A stretch of 64,000 nt of DNA from CBDCGV01 sp965216955 (GCA_965216955.1 CBDCGV010000006.1:1-64000), one strand, 5' to 3'. Positions 43,844 through 52,287 are shown, counted from the stretch's first letter. Made by a program: numbers and translations. The notes: generated by a model not told the origin, from the letters alone.

Positions 43844-45307
43844 ATGTTAATTACCCTAATAATTATTACTGCATTATTAATATCATATGCAATTCTTTTG
43901 AGGCTGTTTTCATGGAAAAATAGATCAGGACACTATGATTTATTTAAAGTTACCGAAGACCTATCGGATACTACAACCGATATAATTTATCAGAGTTTAT
44001 ATCCCGATAAAATAAAAGAAGAAAAAGAAAGGAGAAATAGAGACAAGACCTATTTTAATGAATATTATGAAAACCATAAATTTAGAAATCCTGGGTCTTC
44101 TGAAGACGCAGAATGGTATCGCCTCAAAAACTGGAAAAATATACTCTTAAACTTTCCTTTATGGATATATTGCACTTATAAAAAAATAACTATTGACTTA
44201 AACTGTTTTGTAAAAAAAATAAGTGGGAGAGAAAATAAAAACCCAATTAAGGATGATATAGATAAACTGGATCCAGAAGTAAGTGAGTACATAAAATCAT
44301 GGAGTAAAGAGCTTATTAAAAATGAGATCCTTGAAAAAACTGGGGAGCAAATAGTTGAACGGTTTGAATCAGAGCTACATGAACAATACCATCCTGATTC
44401 TTTATTTGAGCGGCTTTTTGACAAATACATTGCCAACTCCAGATGGATTATGTCTTTTGTGTATACTTTGCTCTTTTTTGTAGTTTCATCGGTACTTATA
44501 TACACGACCATTGAAGTTACTGCACTAGTTAAAACTTCATGTAGAGACTTTAAAAATACTTTTAGATATCATACACAAGACTTAAAAAAGATTAAAACTA
44601 TAAGAAACAACTATTCATTAAAATTTTCAGAACTATCAAACAGTATAATAAATCATAGTAATGAAAAAATTCTCTTACAAAAGAAGAAAGAATTATTAGA
44701 GGTCAACAAAAACATCAAGCAATTATACAATTTAGAAAGTATTATGTACTTCGATACACTATACACAAGTGTTTCAAAATTAGATTCAATATTATTAAAT
44801 GATAGTAGTTTAAGCAATCCAACTTCTGTCAATCATTCATCAAATGCTTATTTTTTAGAACTTTATAGACAAGACATAATTATAAATGAGATCTTAAATA
44901 GAAATATTAATGAATCGAATTACAAACCTGACTCTCTAAGAAAGGTAATAGCACCTGCTGTAAAGCTCTTAGATTTGGTATTAATAGGTTCGCTCATTGT
45001 AATGGTATTGATTGGTGGCTATGAAAACACCGTTTCTAGAATCGGTATGAAACACTCTATGCCTACCTGGCTAGGAAAACTAACCATTTCTGAGCTAAAG
45101 GTAAAAGTAGCCGCATCAATTGTCATTATATCTTCCATTCATTTGTTAATGGAATTTCTACATCTAGAATTTCCAATGAATTCAAGGGATTATGTTGAAA
45201 TGGACTATTATTATCCCTTAATTATTACCAGTATTATACATTTGGTATTTATTTTATCCGCTCTAGCAATAACGAGGATTGCAAAAATTGAAAGAGACTC
45301 CCACTAA
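43844..45307 (+). CDS. Enlarged YqhA/UPF0114-like membrane protein with a central insertion
   Basis: 487 residues, against about 165 for E. coli YqhA. A transmembrane segment (2-20) and a long charged region fill the N-terminal 185 residues, which are not in YqhA. From about 190 the YqhA pattern begins (IANSRWIMSFVYTLLFFVVS), is broken by a coiled-coil insertion at about 230-355, and resumes at 365: DLVLIGSLIVMVLIGGYENT, WLGKLTISELKVKVAASIVI, SSIHLLMEF. Function unknown; YqhA proteins are poorly characterised. It lies between DUF445 (70 bp) and the convergent hemCD gene (17 bp). Confidence 0.75.
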   Translation: MLITLIIITALLISYAILLRLFSWKNRSGHYDLFKVTEDLSDTTTDIIYQSLYPDKIKEEKERRNRDKTYFNEYYENHKFRNPGSSEDAEWYRLKNWKNILLNFPLWIYCTYKKITIDLNCFVKKISGRENKNPIKDDIDKLDPEVSEYIKSWSKELIKNEILEKTGEQIVERFESELHEQYHPDSLFERLFDKYIANSRWIMSFVYTLLFFVVSSVLIYTTIEVTALVKTSCRDFKNTFRYHTQDLKKIKTIRNNYSLKFSELSNSIINHSNEKILLQKKKELLEVNKNIKQLYNLESIMYFDTLYTSVSKLDSILLNDSSLSNPTSVNHSSNAYFLELYRQDIIINEILNRNINESNYKPDSLRKVIAPAVKLLDLVLIGSLIVMVLIGGYENTVSRIGMKHSMPTWLGKLTISELKVKVAASIVIISSIHLLMEFLHLEFPMNSRDYVEMDYYYPLIITSIIHLVFILSALAITRIAKIERDSH

Positions 45308-45324
45308 ATAGAGTAAAATGTAAG

Positions 45325-46911
45325 CTATTTAATATCAAATGCCAAAACTTCATCTAGTATGGCCCATAAAGTGGGTTCATAAGCCGTCTTATGATCGATT
45401 TGAAGCAATTGTAGTGCCTTAGAAGTACTTTGCCCTATAGAAACCACTTTTTGATGTGCTGTTAAACTGTATTTTGAAAAATAAGTTTGCGCATTCATCG
45501 GACTGGTAAAGATGAGCATCTCCTCTTCTCTCCTCTCAAAATGATCTAATGGTTGATTATCATAGACAATAAGGTCTGTCGCCTCTATTTGGTTGCCTAA
45601 TTGCTTTTGTATACTTCTTCTCGATTTTTTGGCTTGGGGGAATAATACTTTTCCAGGATGAATAGCTCCAAATTGATTGGCGATATCAGTTATTGACGCT
45701 CCGCCCCCAACAAAGTCTACCGCGTATTTATATGTTGTAGCCAAATAACTTGCCGTGCCTATATTGATGGCTGCAATTTTTAAGGAATCTGGGAGTTTTT
45801 TCACGCTATTGAAAAAGAAATCAACTCCTTTTTTGCTTGTAAAAAAGAGCCAGTTGTACTCGGTTAGATTTGCCTCAAAATCAACAGCATTAAAAGATAT
45901 AAAACTTTGATAGTTAATACTATAATTCAATTTATTCAAATGAGTGCTTAAATAATCTTCAAATGGTTCAGACCTGCTAATAAAAACGTGTCGAGGGACT
46001 AACTTTGTAGAAAAATACGATACGATTCGATCAAGATCAATTTTTTCCTTGCTAGGTAAATTTAGATGCAAACGCCTAATTATATCATCTGTATTTTCAG
46101 CTTTTGAAATCCAAAGGTCAATTTTAGAAGCATCTTCCCTATCCTTTTTGGCGTAAATACCTAACGGAATATGGCACCCTCCATCAAACGCATTTAAAAG
46201 CGATCGCTCTATTCCCACAATTTCCGCATCTTCCTTACTATGCACAGTTGCTCTCAAGATACGCTCCATTTCTTCGTCCCCTTTTCTAATCTCATAGGCT
46301 AAAACTCCCTGAGCTGGGGCTGCTATAAATTGCCATGGTTTAAGTTCGACAGAGTGTAAATCAACAATATCTAATGCCAAGCGTTCTATTCCCGCGGCAG
46401 CCAACACAATAGCATCAAAATCTCCATTGCGGAGTTTTTGAATCCTTGTAGGGACATTGCCTCGTATATCTTTTAAAACAACATCAGGCCTAAAAGACAA
46501 TAATTGAGCTTTGCGTCTGGAAGAGGAAGTTCCCACTACCGCCGCTGTTTTTAAATCGAATGGCTGTAGTTTATCCATTGAGGCTCTCCTAACCAATAAG
46601 ATATCTGCAGGATTTGCACGTTTAGAATACGCTGCTATTTTTAAGTTAGGAGGTAATGCTGTAGGCAGATCTTTACAAGAATGAACAGCCACATCAATCT
46701 CTTCATCAATTAAAGCCTGCTCTATTTCTTTTGTAAAAAAGCCCTTCCCCTCAATTTTGTCAAATGAGAGGTGCTGAATCTGGTCTCCTTTTGTTTTTAT
46801 AATAATTAGCTCCGCATCATAACCTGCATCTTTCAATAAGTCTTTGGTGTAATTTGCTTGCCAAAGTGCCAACTTACTCCCTCGAGTACCAATTCTGATT
46901 GACTTAGGCAT
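45325..46911 (-). CDS. hemCD: Fused hydroxymethylbilane synthase and uroporphyrinogen-III synthase
   Basis: 528 residues. Residues 1-300 are HemC (IRIGTRGSKLALWQANYTKD, SCKDLPTALPP, RGNVPTRIQKL) with the dipyrromethane cofactor Cys at C246 (FDGGCHIPLG). Residues about 305-528 read as HemD, with the weakly conserved RSEPFEDYLSTHLNKLN and FTSPMNAQTYF stretches. The fused enzyme would turn porphobilinogen into uroporphyrinogen III. It lies 4 bp downstream of hemA; the two form one tetrapyrrole transcript. Confidence 0.92.
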   Translation of the reverse strand: MPKSIRIGTRGSKLALWQANYTKDLLKDAGYDAELIIIKTKGDQIQHLSFDKIEGKGFFTKEIEQALIDEEIDVAVHSCKDLPTALPPNLKIAAYSKRANPADILLVRRASMDKLQPFDLKTAAVVGTSSSRRKAQLLSFRPDVVLKDIRGNVPTRIQKLRNGDFDAIVLAAAGIERLALDIVDLHSVELKPWQFIAAPAQGVLAYEIRKGDEEMERILRATVHSKEDAEIVGIERSLLNAFDGGCHIPLGIYAKKDREDASKIDLWISKAENTDDIIRRLHLNLPSKEKIDLDRIVSYFSTKLVPRHVFISRSEPFEDYLSTHLNKLNYSINYQSFISFNAVDFEANLTEYNWLFFTSKKGVDFFFNSVKKLPDSLKIAAINIGTASYLATTYKYAVDFVGGGASITDIANQFGAIHPGKVLFPQAKKSRRSIQKQLGNQIEATDLIVYDNQPLDHFERREEEMLIFTSPMNAQTYFSKYSLTAHQKVVSIGQSTSKALQLLQIDHKTAYEPTLWAILDEVLAFDIK

Positions 46912-46915
46912 CTAC

Positions 46916-48166
46916 TTATGCTCTAAAATTATGGTCGTTTAAGATGGTTTTTTTTGCTGCTTTCATAGGAATGCTGATATACTTTTTCTCAAAATAATCC
47001 ATCATTTTATCAATAACAGCTTTGGCATTATCATCCAAGTTTTCAAGATCCTTAGAAAATACTTCATTCAATGCTTTTGCTTTTAATGCTTTAACTTCCA
47101 AAGGGATTTCACTTAAAGCATGTTCCAATTGTCGCCTTCTAAAAGCAATATCAAAGTCTTTTAAAAATTCGTCTAAAAGACCATGGGCTTTTACCAACTC
47201 GGATTTTCTAAAATCTAAATTCCGCTGTGCTTCTTCTTTTAAGCTGGCAACATCAATATAATCTACATTATAAGACTGAATTATTGCATCATCAATATCA
47301 TGAGGAACCGCTAAATCCATAATGACATATTTTTTTTGCTTATCAGTTACAATTTGATCGAAGACTTCTTTGGTAAGAACTTCTTCCTTTGATCCAGTAC
47401 AACTTATGACAATGTCAAAATGCTCTTTGTGTTCTACCAGTTTATCTATATGCAATGCCTTTCCTTTAAACTTATCCGCAATTTGCTGTGCCTTCTCTAT
47501 TGTTCTATTATAAACCGTAACATTTTGGAAACCATATTTTACTAATAAATTAGAGAGTAAACCATTCGTTTGTCCAGCACCAATTTTGAGTATCGCGGCC
47601 TCATTGCTAACTCCTAACTTTAATAACTCTCTAAAAGCTAATGTTACCACCGAAATTGGTCGTTCACCAATTTTTGTTTCGTGATATACTTTCTTCGCAA
47701 AAACAACCGCTTGTTCAATGGCTAAGCGTATAGCATCACAACATAAGTGATGCGCTTTTGCTTTTTGATAAGCCACTTTTAGCTGTCCCAAAATTTCACG
47801 CTCCCCAATAATTAGAGAATCCATAGAGGATGCCACTTTAAACAGGTGTTCTACAGCTTCCCTACCTTCATAAACAGAAGATATTTTTTTATGTGTTTCA
47901 ATGATTTGCTCAGGAAGTTGCGGCTGAATAAAAAGAAAAAGACGCTTGAGAAAATCTTCGTCTATTTCATAATCTGCTGTAAAAAAAAAGGTTACTCTAT
48001 TGCAAGTGTTCAAATACAACAACTCCTTTATCTGAAAAGACTCCTTTAATTCCTTAAGTCTGTCTTTAGGATAATCACTTTTTTGATCATCTTGGAGAAG
48101 ATAATCTTTCAGCAAATTAATATTTGCTGTCTTATGCGTAACCGTTACAATCTTATAATTATCCAA
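46916..48166 (-). CDS. hemA: Glutamyl-tRNA reductase
   Basis: 416 residues, the first committed step of C5-pathway tetrapyrrole synthesis (Glu-tRNA to glutamate semialdehyde). TCNRVTFFF carries the catalytic Cys (about residue 56), IIGEREILGQLKVAYQKAKA is the family signature, and the NADPH domain and C-terminal dimerisation helix follow. The start is a TTG at 48166; no ATG or GTG lies nearby in frame. A tandem array of TGTCAT sites sits 24-73 bp upstream and is a strong candidate for control of hemA-hemCD. Confidence 0.95.
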   Translation of the reverse strand: MDNYKIVTVTHKTANINLLKDYLLQDDQKSDYPKDRLKELKESFQIKELLYLNTCNRVTFFFTADYEIDEDFLKRLFLFIQPQLPEQIIETHKKISSVYEGREAVEHLFKVASSMDSLIIGEREILGQLKVAYQKAKAHHLCCDAIRLAIEQAVVFAKKVYHETKIGERPISVVTLAFRELLKLGVSNEAAILKIGAGQTNGLLSNLLVKYGFQNVTVYNRTIEKAQQIADKFKGKALHIDKLVEHKEHFDIVISCTGSKEEVLTKEVFDQIVTDKQKKYVIMDLAVPHDIDDAIIQSYNVDYIDVASLKEEAQRNLDFRKSELVKAHGLLDEFLKDFDIAFRRRQLEHALSEIPLEVKALKAKALNEVFSKDLENLDDNAKAVIDKMMDYFEKKYISIPMKAAKKTILNDHNFRA

Positions 48167-48189
48167 ACGAAATTCGTTGACTACAAAAA

Positions 48190-48239
48190 TGTCATTCTAT
48201 TGTCATAGAATTGTCATGGCAATGTCATAGACATTTCAC
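48190..48239. promoter_or_regulatory. Array of 11-bp direct repeats TGTCAT, Pho-box-like geometry
   Basis: TGTCAT begins at 48190, 48201, 48212 and 48223, exactly 11 bp apart, and a degenerate unit TTTCAC begins at 48234. Spacers are five bases, mostly A/T. The spacing of one helical turn places all sites on one DNA face, as for PhoB and other OmpR-type regulators whose half-site is TGTCA. It lies between hemA (24 bp from its start) and the gene at 48389 on the other side. Confidence 0.6.
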
Positions 48240-48289
48240 TATAAAGTAAAAGTAGGAAGTCGTGATCACTTCAATTTAAAAGCTTCATT

Positions 48290-48370
48290 ATGAAAACGTT
48301 TAACCTAAATTATTATTGGGTCAAGTCATCCCCTAAAATGAGCATGACTAAAGAGGAATACGACATTTAA
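48290..48370 (+). CDS. Possible 26-residue small ORF between the TGTCAT array and the gene at 48389
   Basis: ATG at 48290 to TAA at 48368-48370. The peptide starts MKTFNLNYYWVKSSPKMSMT and ends KEEYDI. It ends 18 bp before the GTG start at 48389. No family is recognised. It could be a leader peptide, a small protein or chance; I include it because the region has no other gene and lies downstream of the repeat array. Confidence 0.3.
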   Translation: MKTFNLNYYWVKSSPKMSMTKEEYDI

Positions 48371-48388
48371 AATAGTTAACTTTAAAGC

Positions 48389-48826
48389 GTGAAAAAGCAA
48401 TTATTTAAATTGTTATTTTTTGGTTGTTTTGGTATAGCAACGGAGATTGTCTTTGTGGCCATCACCAATTTAATATTAAACACGCCGCTTTGGAATGAAC
48501 CTTTATGGTCTTTAACCGGAAAAACGTATGTTTGGATGTTTCCTATTTATATGTTAATTCCAATAATTGGAGGTCCGTTGATGAAAAAAGTCAAGCCTTA
48601 TGCTCTTATAATAAGGCTCTTTACTTATGCTATTGCGATATTTTCTATCGAATTTATAAGCGGTTTTCTACTTGAAGCGATTACCGGAAAATGTCCTTGG
48701 GAATATACCGATGGATGGCATATATGTGGCTATATTCAACTAGAATTTTTACCCGCGTGGATGTTGTTTGCGTTTATAATTGAACAATTATACTATTATA
48801 TAGATACACATCTCGAATCAAGCTAA
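48389..48826 (+). CDS. Membrane protein of the TMEM229/CmpB-like family
   Basis: 145 residues with about four helices. FGCFGIATEIVFVAI (about residues 11-25), EFISGFLLEAITGKCPWEYT (about 93-112) and WHICGYIQLEFLPAWMLFAF (about 115-134) follow the pattern of the putative ABC-transporter type IV/TMEM229 group (PF06541), where E-x-x-TG-x-x-W-x-Y and a Gly-rich helix are typical. The start is GTG. Function unknown. It ends 1 bp before the convergent GH5 gene. Confidence 0.65.
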   Translation: MKKQLFKLLFFGCFGIATEIVFVAITNLILNTPLWNEPLWSLTGKTYVWMFPIYMLIPIIGGPLMKKVKPYALIIRLFTYAIAIFSIEFISGFLLEAITGKCPWEYTDGWHICGYIQLEFLPAWMLFAFIIEQLYYYIDTHLESS

Positions 48827-48827
48827 T

Positions 48828-50315
48828 CTAAAAACTAACACTTACCTCGTATTTTCCTATAACGGCCACCGCAATTTTGTATCCCCCATCTACTTCTGTA
48901 AGTTGTTTCAAAGTCACATTATTTCCTGAAATTATGGGCACACCAAATCGATCTGGCACCCACAAAATTGTCTCTCCCTCTTGTTCTCCACTATTGGCTT
49001 TTAAAGTCATCGTACCATCATCTGGATTACTTTTAAACGATATTGGTTGGCCATGAATTGCAATCGGCCTTGAGCGGCCCAATACATTCAAGTATAAATC
49101 ATTTACAATCCCTGTATAATTACCACTTGCATCTACCTCCACTAAATGTAACGAAGTTTCAGCATAGCTGTCCCCAGCCCAATTAATTGCATGGGGATCT
49201 CCAGGAGCCTGACACCATTGCCACCAAGTACTTCCCATAAAATGTTTATCTTCTGCTGCCGCGAATCGTTTTAGCTTTGGCAATTCACTTTCAGGCTCAC
49301 CAAAAACACCCCACTCCCCTATAAAACAATGTGTTCCGTAAGTATTATCTGCCAACCCTTGAAATAGGGCTGCACCTTGTTCAAGTGTAAGAATATCCTG
49401 TATGATTACCTCAAAGTAGTTGTGAGGGGCAAATACGACATTGTCATCATTTGTAAATCGTGGTCCTGAAGAATACGGTATTTCCTCTCCCCCCCAAGTA
49501 ATGGTAGTTTCAAAGAAAAAAATATGTTCAAATCCACCTACTTGTTGTTCCGCACTTCGTATTGCTTTGACAGCTTTACTCAAAAACTGACTATACTTAT
49601 TTCCTTGAACAAAATAATTGCCATTACCTAAAGTTGGTTCGTTAAAAACATCGTATCCTAGAACAGTAGGATAATGTGCTGTTGCCTTAACTACTTCTTG
49701 CCAAGTTGATATAAAAGCATCCTGAATCCCATCTATATTCAACCAAAAGTTTCTAAAGGATTCATAAACAATCGGCGCACTCTCACGTCTTCCCTGATCG
49801 GTACATGTAGAGGCATCGAGTTTTGTAGCCCATTCGGGCGCACCATCCCAACCATTAATGGGGTATTCGCACGCCTCCTCTGCCGATGAAACTACAAATT
49901 TAGACCATGCATCTTGATGCATATCTAACAAAACATAGATTCCACGAGCCGCTGCATCCTCAATTACAGATTTAATTTCTTCAATATATGCATAGTTATA
50001 TCCCCCTCTATCTGGCTCTAATTTACTCCAATGAATAAGCAATCTAACGCAATTGAATCCATAGGATGCCATTAAATCAAAGTGATTCGGTTCATATGGC
50101 GCCAACGGAGGAATATCTTCGTTAGCCACCCAATAATCACCAATAGTATTTAAATTTACTCCCCGTAACAACATATATCTCCCCTGTTGATCATAAATAC
50201 CAGGGTTGTCGTATCTTTTGGCTGTAAGTAGTAATTCAGAATATGCTATTGCATCATCCTTCTTGCAACTTGTCAATACAATAGCTGCAATAATCAATGT
50301 CTTAAGTAGTCTCAT
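48828..50315 (-). CDS. Glycoside hydrolase family 5 lipoprotein, endoglycosylceramidase-like
   Basis: 495 residues. A signal peptide ends in a lipobox (LTSCKK, Cys near residue 17), so it is a lipid-anchored surface or periplasmic enzyme. The GH5 (beta/alpha)8 domain starts at LLRGVNLNTIGDYW. Conserved sites are HQDAWSKF, the acid/base Glu in YDVFNEPTLG, and the nucleophile Glu in FIGEWGVFGEPE. The arrangement resembles endoglycoceramidases. A C-terminal beta domain covers about 405-495. The palindrome at 50332-50367 lies just upstream. Confidence 0.9.
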   Translation of the reverse strand: MRLLKTLIIAAIVLTSCKKDDAIAYSELLLTAKRYDNPGIYDQQGRYMLLRGVNLNTIGDYWVANEDIPPLAPYEPNHFDLMASYGFNCVRLLIHWSKLEPDRGGYNYAYIEEIKSVIEDAAARGIYVLLDMHQDAWSKFVVSSAEEACEYPINGWDGAPEWATKLDASTCTDQGRRESAPIVYESFRNFWLNIDGIQDAFISTWQEVVKATAHYPTVLGYDVFNEPTLGNGNYFVQGNKYSQFLSKAVKAIRSAEQQVGGFEHIFFFETTITWGGEEIPYSSGPRFTNDDNVVFAPHNYFEVIIQDILTLEQGAALFQGLADNTYGTHCFIGEWGVFGEPESELPKLKRFAAAEDKHFMGSTWWQWCQAPGDPHAINWAGDSYAETSLHLVEVDASGNYTGIVNDLYLNVLGRSRPIAIHGQPISFKSNPDDGTMTLKANSGEQEGETILWVPDRFGVPIISGNNVTLKQLTEVDGGYKIAVAVIGKYEVSVSF

Positions 50316-50331
50316 TTTCCAAAGTTTAATT

Positions 50332-50367
50332 AACCTGTTAGGTTCAACCTAACGGACCTAACAGGTT
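50332..50367. repeat. Nested inverted repeat between DUF3570 and GH5 genes
   Basis: AACCTGTTAGGT (50332-50343) and ACCTAACAGGTT (50356-50367) are a perfect 12-bp inverted repeat, and GTTAGG / CCTAAC inside it allows a second hairpin. It lies 3' of DUF3570 on the minus strand and before GH5. It could be a terminator without a strong T-run, or one copy of a dispersed palindrome. Confidence 0.6.
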
Positions 50368-50376
50368 GAAGTTGGT

Positions 50377-51606
50377 TTATAATTCAAATCCCAGTCCCAT
50401 ACTTACCATCCATGACTTAAAGCCATCATTGCGAATATAATATCCCCCTCTGAAAGCAATACTTCTCCACAGACCTTTGCGATTGTTGTCTTTTTTCGCA
50501 TCTAAATTAACTAATCCTAAAGCTGGTGCAAAACGAACACCTCCTCCCCAAAAATGGCTATTAAAAGTGCTCATATCATAATCAGAAACGTAGTATTCTT
50601 CTGCTGAAATATGCGCATTATAAGGAGCAAAATATTTAGAACCACTTTGATGCGTAATTCTATAAAACGGATATACAGACATAAAGCGATTAATCTTGAA
50701 AACAGGCTCCACTTTATATGTAACAGCATACACACCAAAATTATCCCAATAGTTACGTATAGAATTTCTGAGAATCAGCCAATCTGCTGCATAATAGTTT
50801 AATTTTAAAGTAATAGGAATTCTAATTCTATAATCAGGTAAGCGTTCAATAGTTACATTAAAAGGGAAACCCGATATATCATTAAAAAAAATTCGATTAT
50901 AAGGTGTAGACAACAAACCGAATTGATTAATCAATTCTGCTCCAAGTCGAAATTGCAATTTTTTACTAAGTATTTGATTCCATCCAAAGCCAAGTGAAAG
51001 TGTATATCTTTTATTGTTATCGAGCAAGCCCGGTCTTCTCCTTATTTCTATTGGATAAAGGTGAGATATATCATAGTACTGCGACCAAATATCAAACAAA
51101 AAATGTACAGAACCATCAAAAGATGTTTTTGGAGAAACCGTTTTATCATAATTAACTCCACCGTTTAATGACATAAAATGCATTTCATGAGAAAGTCCCA
51201 CTTTATACGAAATAATGCTGTTTCTAACTGTATCCTTTTTGCTTATAGCCGCATCAATGGAGGCCCTTACTTCGGTTGAAGAAGCTGCTGAAAAAGTATT
51301 GGGGTCCACATTATCACTAGAAGCAGAGCTTAAATAACTTAACCCTTGATTTAGATATAGCGCTTTATTCTTTTTAAGTGGTACGTTTATAATAATTTTG
51401 TTAGAAAAATCTTTCAGTTTCTCCGTCCCGATACCCCCAGTCACCGCTGAATGATTTCCATCCTGCTGATAATAACTAGATAAGATATCGATGGTTACTT
51501 TTTCCTTATCCTGAGCATTAGAAGAAAAAGAATAAGCTAGAAGCAAAAAGATTAAGCTTAATAAGCTCCAATTGAATTCATAATATTTGATCAATTGCAA
51601 CTGCAT
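50377..51606 (-). CDS. DUF3570 outer-membrane beta-barrel protein
   Basis: 409 residues with a signal peptide (ends near SNA-Q, residue about 31). The mature part opens with SSYYQQDGNHSAVTGGIGTE, a DUF3570 signature, and continues with alternating aromatic strands to the C-terminal aromatic residues GLGFEL, as in outer-membrane barrels. It is paired with the DUF4266 gene, whose 3' end it overlaps by 16 bp. The function of the pair is unknown to me. Confidence 0.82.
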   Translation of the reverse strand: MQLQLIKYYEFNWSLLSLIFLLLAYSFSSNAQDKEKVTIDILSSYYQQDGNHSAVTGGIGTEKLKDFSNKIIINVPLKKNKALYLNQGLSYLSSASSDNVDPNTFSAASSTEVRASIDAAISKKDTVRNSIISYKVGLSHEMHFMSLNGGVNYDKTVSPKTSFDGSVHFLFDIWSQYYDISHLYPIEIRRRPGLLDNNKRYTLSLGFGWNQILSKKLQFRLGAELINQFGLLSTPYNRIFFNDISGFPFNVTIERLPDYRIRIPITLKLNYYAADWLILRNSIRNYWDNFGVYAVTYKVEPVFKINRFMSVYPFYRITHQSGSKYFAPYNAHISAEEYYVSDYDMSTFNSHFWGGGVRFAPALGLVNLDAKKDNNRKGLWRSIAFRGGYYIRNDGFKSWMVSMGLGFEL

Positions 51607-51839
51607 CCCCCACCTTTATTGCCATCATTTCCTCCAACAGCGCCCTCTCTATATGATTGAAAATCTGATTCGAATATTTCTAATGGACGATCGCCCAATT
51701 GCATCTCTTCATCGTTGAGTAAAGCTTTTTGATACTCTTCAATTGAAATACACCCAGTAAAAGAACAAAATACCACAAGAAACAATACTGCTTTAACAAA
51801 CTGCCAAGAAAAGTTAGCCAATTGAGTAAGTCTCTTCAT
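51591..51839 (-). CDS. DUF4266 lipoprotein with glycine-rich CxC tail
   Basis: 82 residues. A hydrophobic N-terminal segment ends in a lipobox (SFTGCISI, Cys near 30). The family core LLNDEEMQLGDRPLEIFESD is followed by YREGAVGG and a tail GGGCSCN at the extreme C-terminus. The CxC tail after a Gly-rich stretch is the most conserved part of DUF4266 and could bind metal or be modified. It is the first gene of the DUF4266-DUF3570 pair. In related genomes this pair often lies by thioredoxin or ApbE genes, which are not here. Confidence 0.85.
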   Translation of the reverse strand: MKRLTQLANFSWQFVKAVLFLVVFCSFTGCISIEEYQKALLNDEEMQLGDRPLEIFESDFQSYREGAVGGNDGNKGGGCSCN

Positions 51840-51892
51840 TGGAATAAAATTAGCAAAGAAAACTTAATAGTATTGCCTCTTTCACCTTAGAA

Positions 51893-52240
51893 TTAAAGGT
51901 GCATCTTATCTTTTTTCGTTAATAGCTCCTCCTCTGTTTCTTCATTATCAGGATCTGGAAGACAACAATCTACCGGGCAAACTGCAGCGCATTGAGGTTC
52001 TTCATGAAAACCTACGCATTCTGTACACTTATCTGTAGCAATGTAATAAACTTCATCAGAACCAGGCGTATTTTTAAAAGCGGCATCTACCACTTCGCCA
52101 CCTTTTAAAGTATAATCACCTGCGAGGCTGGTTCCATCTTCCATGGCCCACTCAATTCCTCCTTCATAAATTGCATTATTTGGGCATTCAGGTTCACATG
52201 CCCCACAATTAATACATTCGTCTGTTATATAAATAGCCAT
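51893..52240 (-). CDS. Two-cluster [4Fe-4S] ferredoxin
   Basis: 115 residues. The first cluster motif is CINCGACEPECP (about residues 9-20). The second set is CTECVGFHEEPQCAAVCPVD, with an insertion between its cysteines, as in Alvin-type ferredoxins. An acidic C-terminus (DPDNEETEEELL) follows. It is divergent from the acyl-CoA reductase gene, with a 17-bp palindrome in the shared upstream region, so it may supply electrons in the same pathway. Confidence 0.93.
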   Translation of the reverse strand: MAIYITDECINCGACEPECPNNAIYEGGIEWAMEDGTSLAGDYTLKGGEVVDAAFKNTPGSDEVYYIATDKCTECVGFHEEPQCAAVCPVDCCLPDPDNEETEEELLTKKDKMHL

Positions 52241-52270
52241 AGGCTAACAATTAATTTTATTAAAATTACA

Positions 52271-52287
52271 TCCAATTTGAAATTGGA
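52271..52287. promoter_or_regulatory. Palindrome TCCAATTTGAAATTGGA, possible operator
   Basis: A perfect 8-bp inverted repeat around one central G, in the 83-bp gap between the divergent ferredoxin and acyl-CoA reductase genes. Size and position fit a dimeric repressor acting on both genes. Confidence 0.4.
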
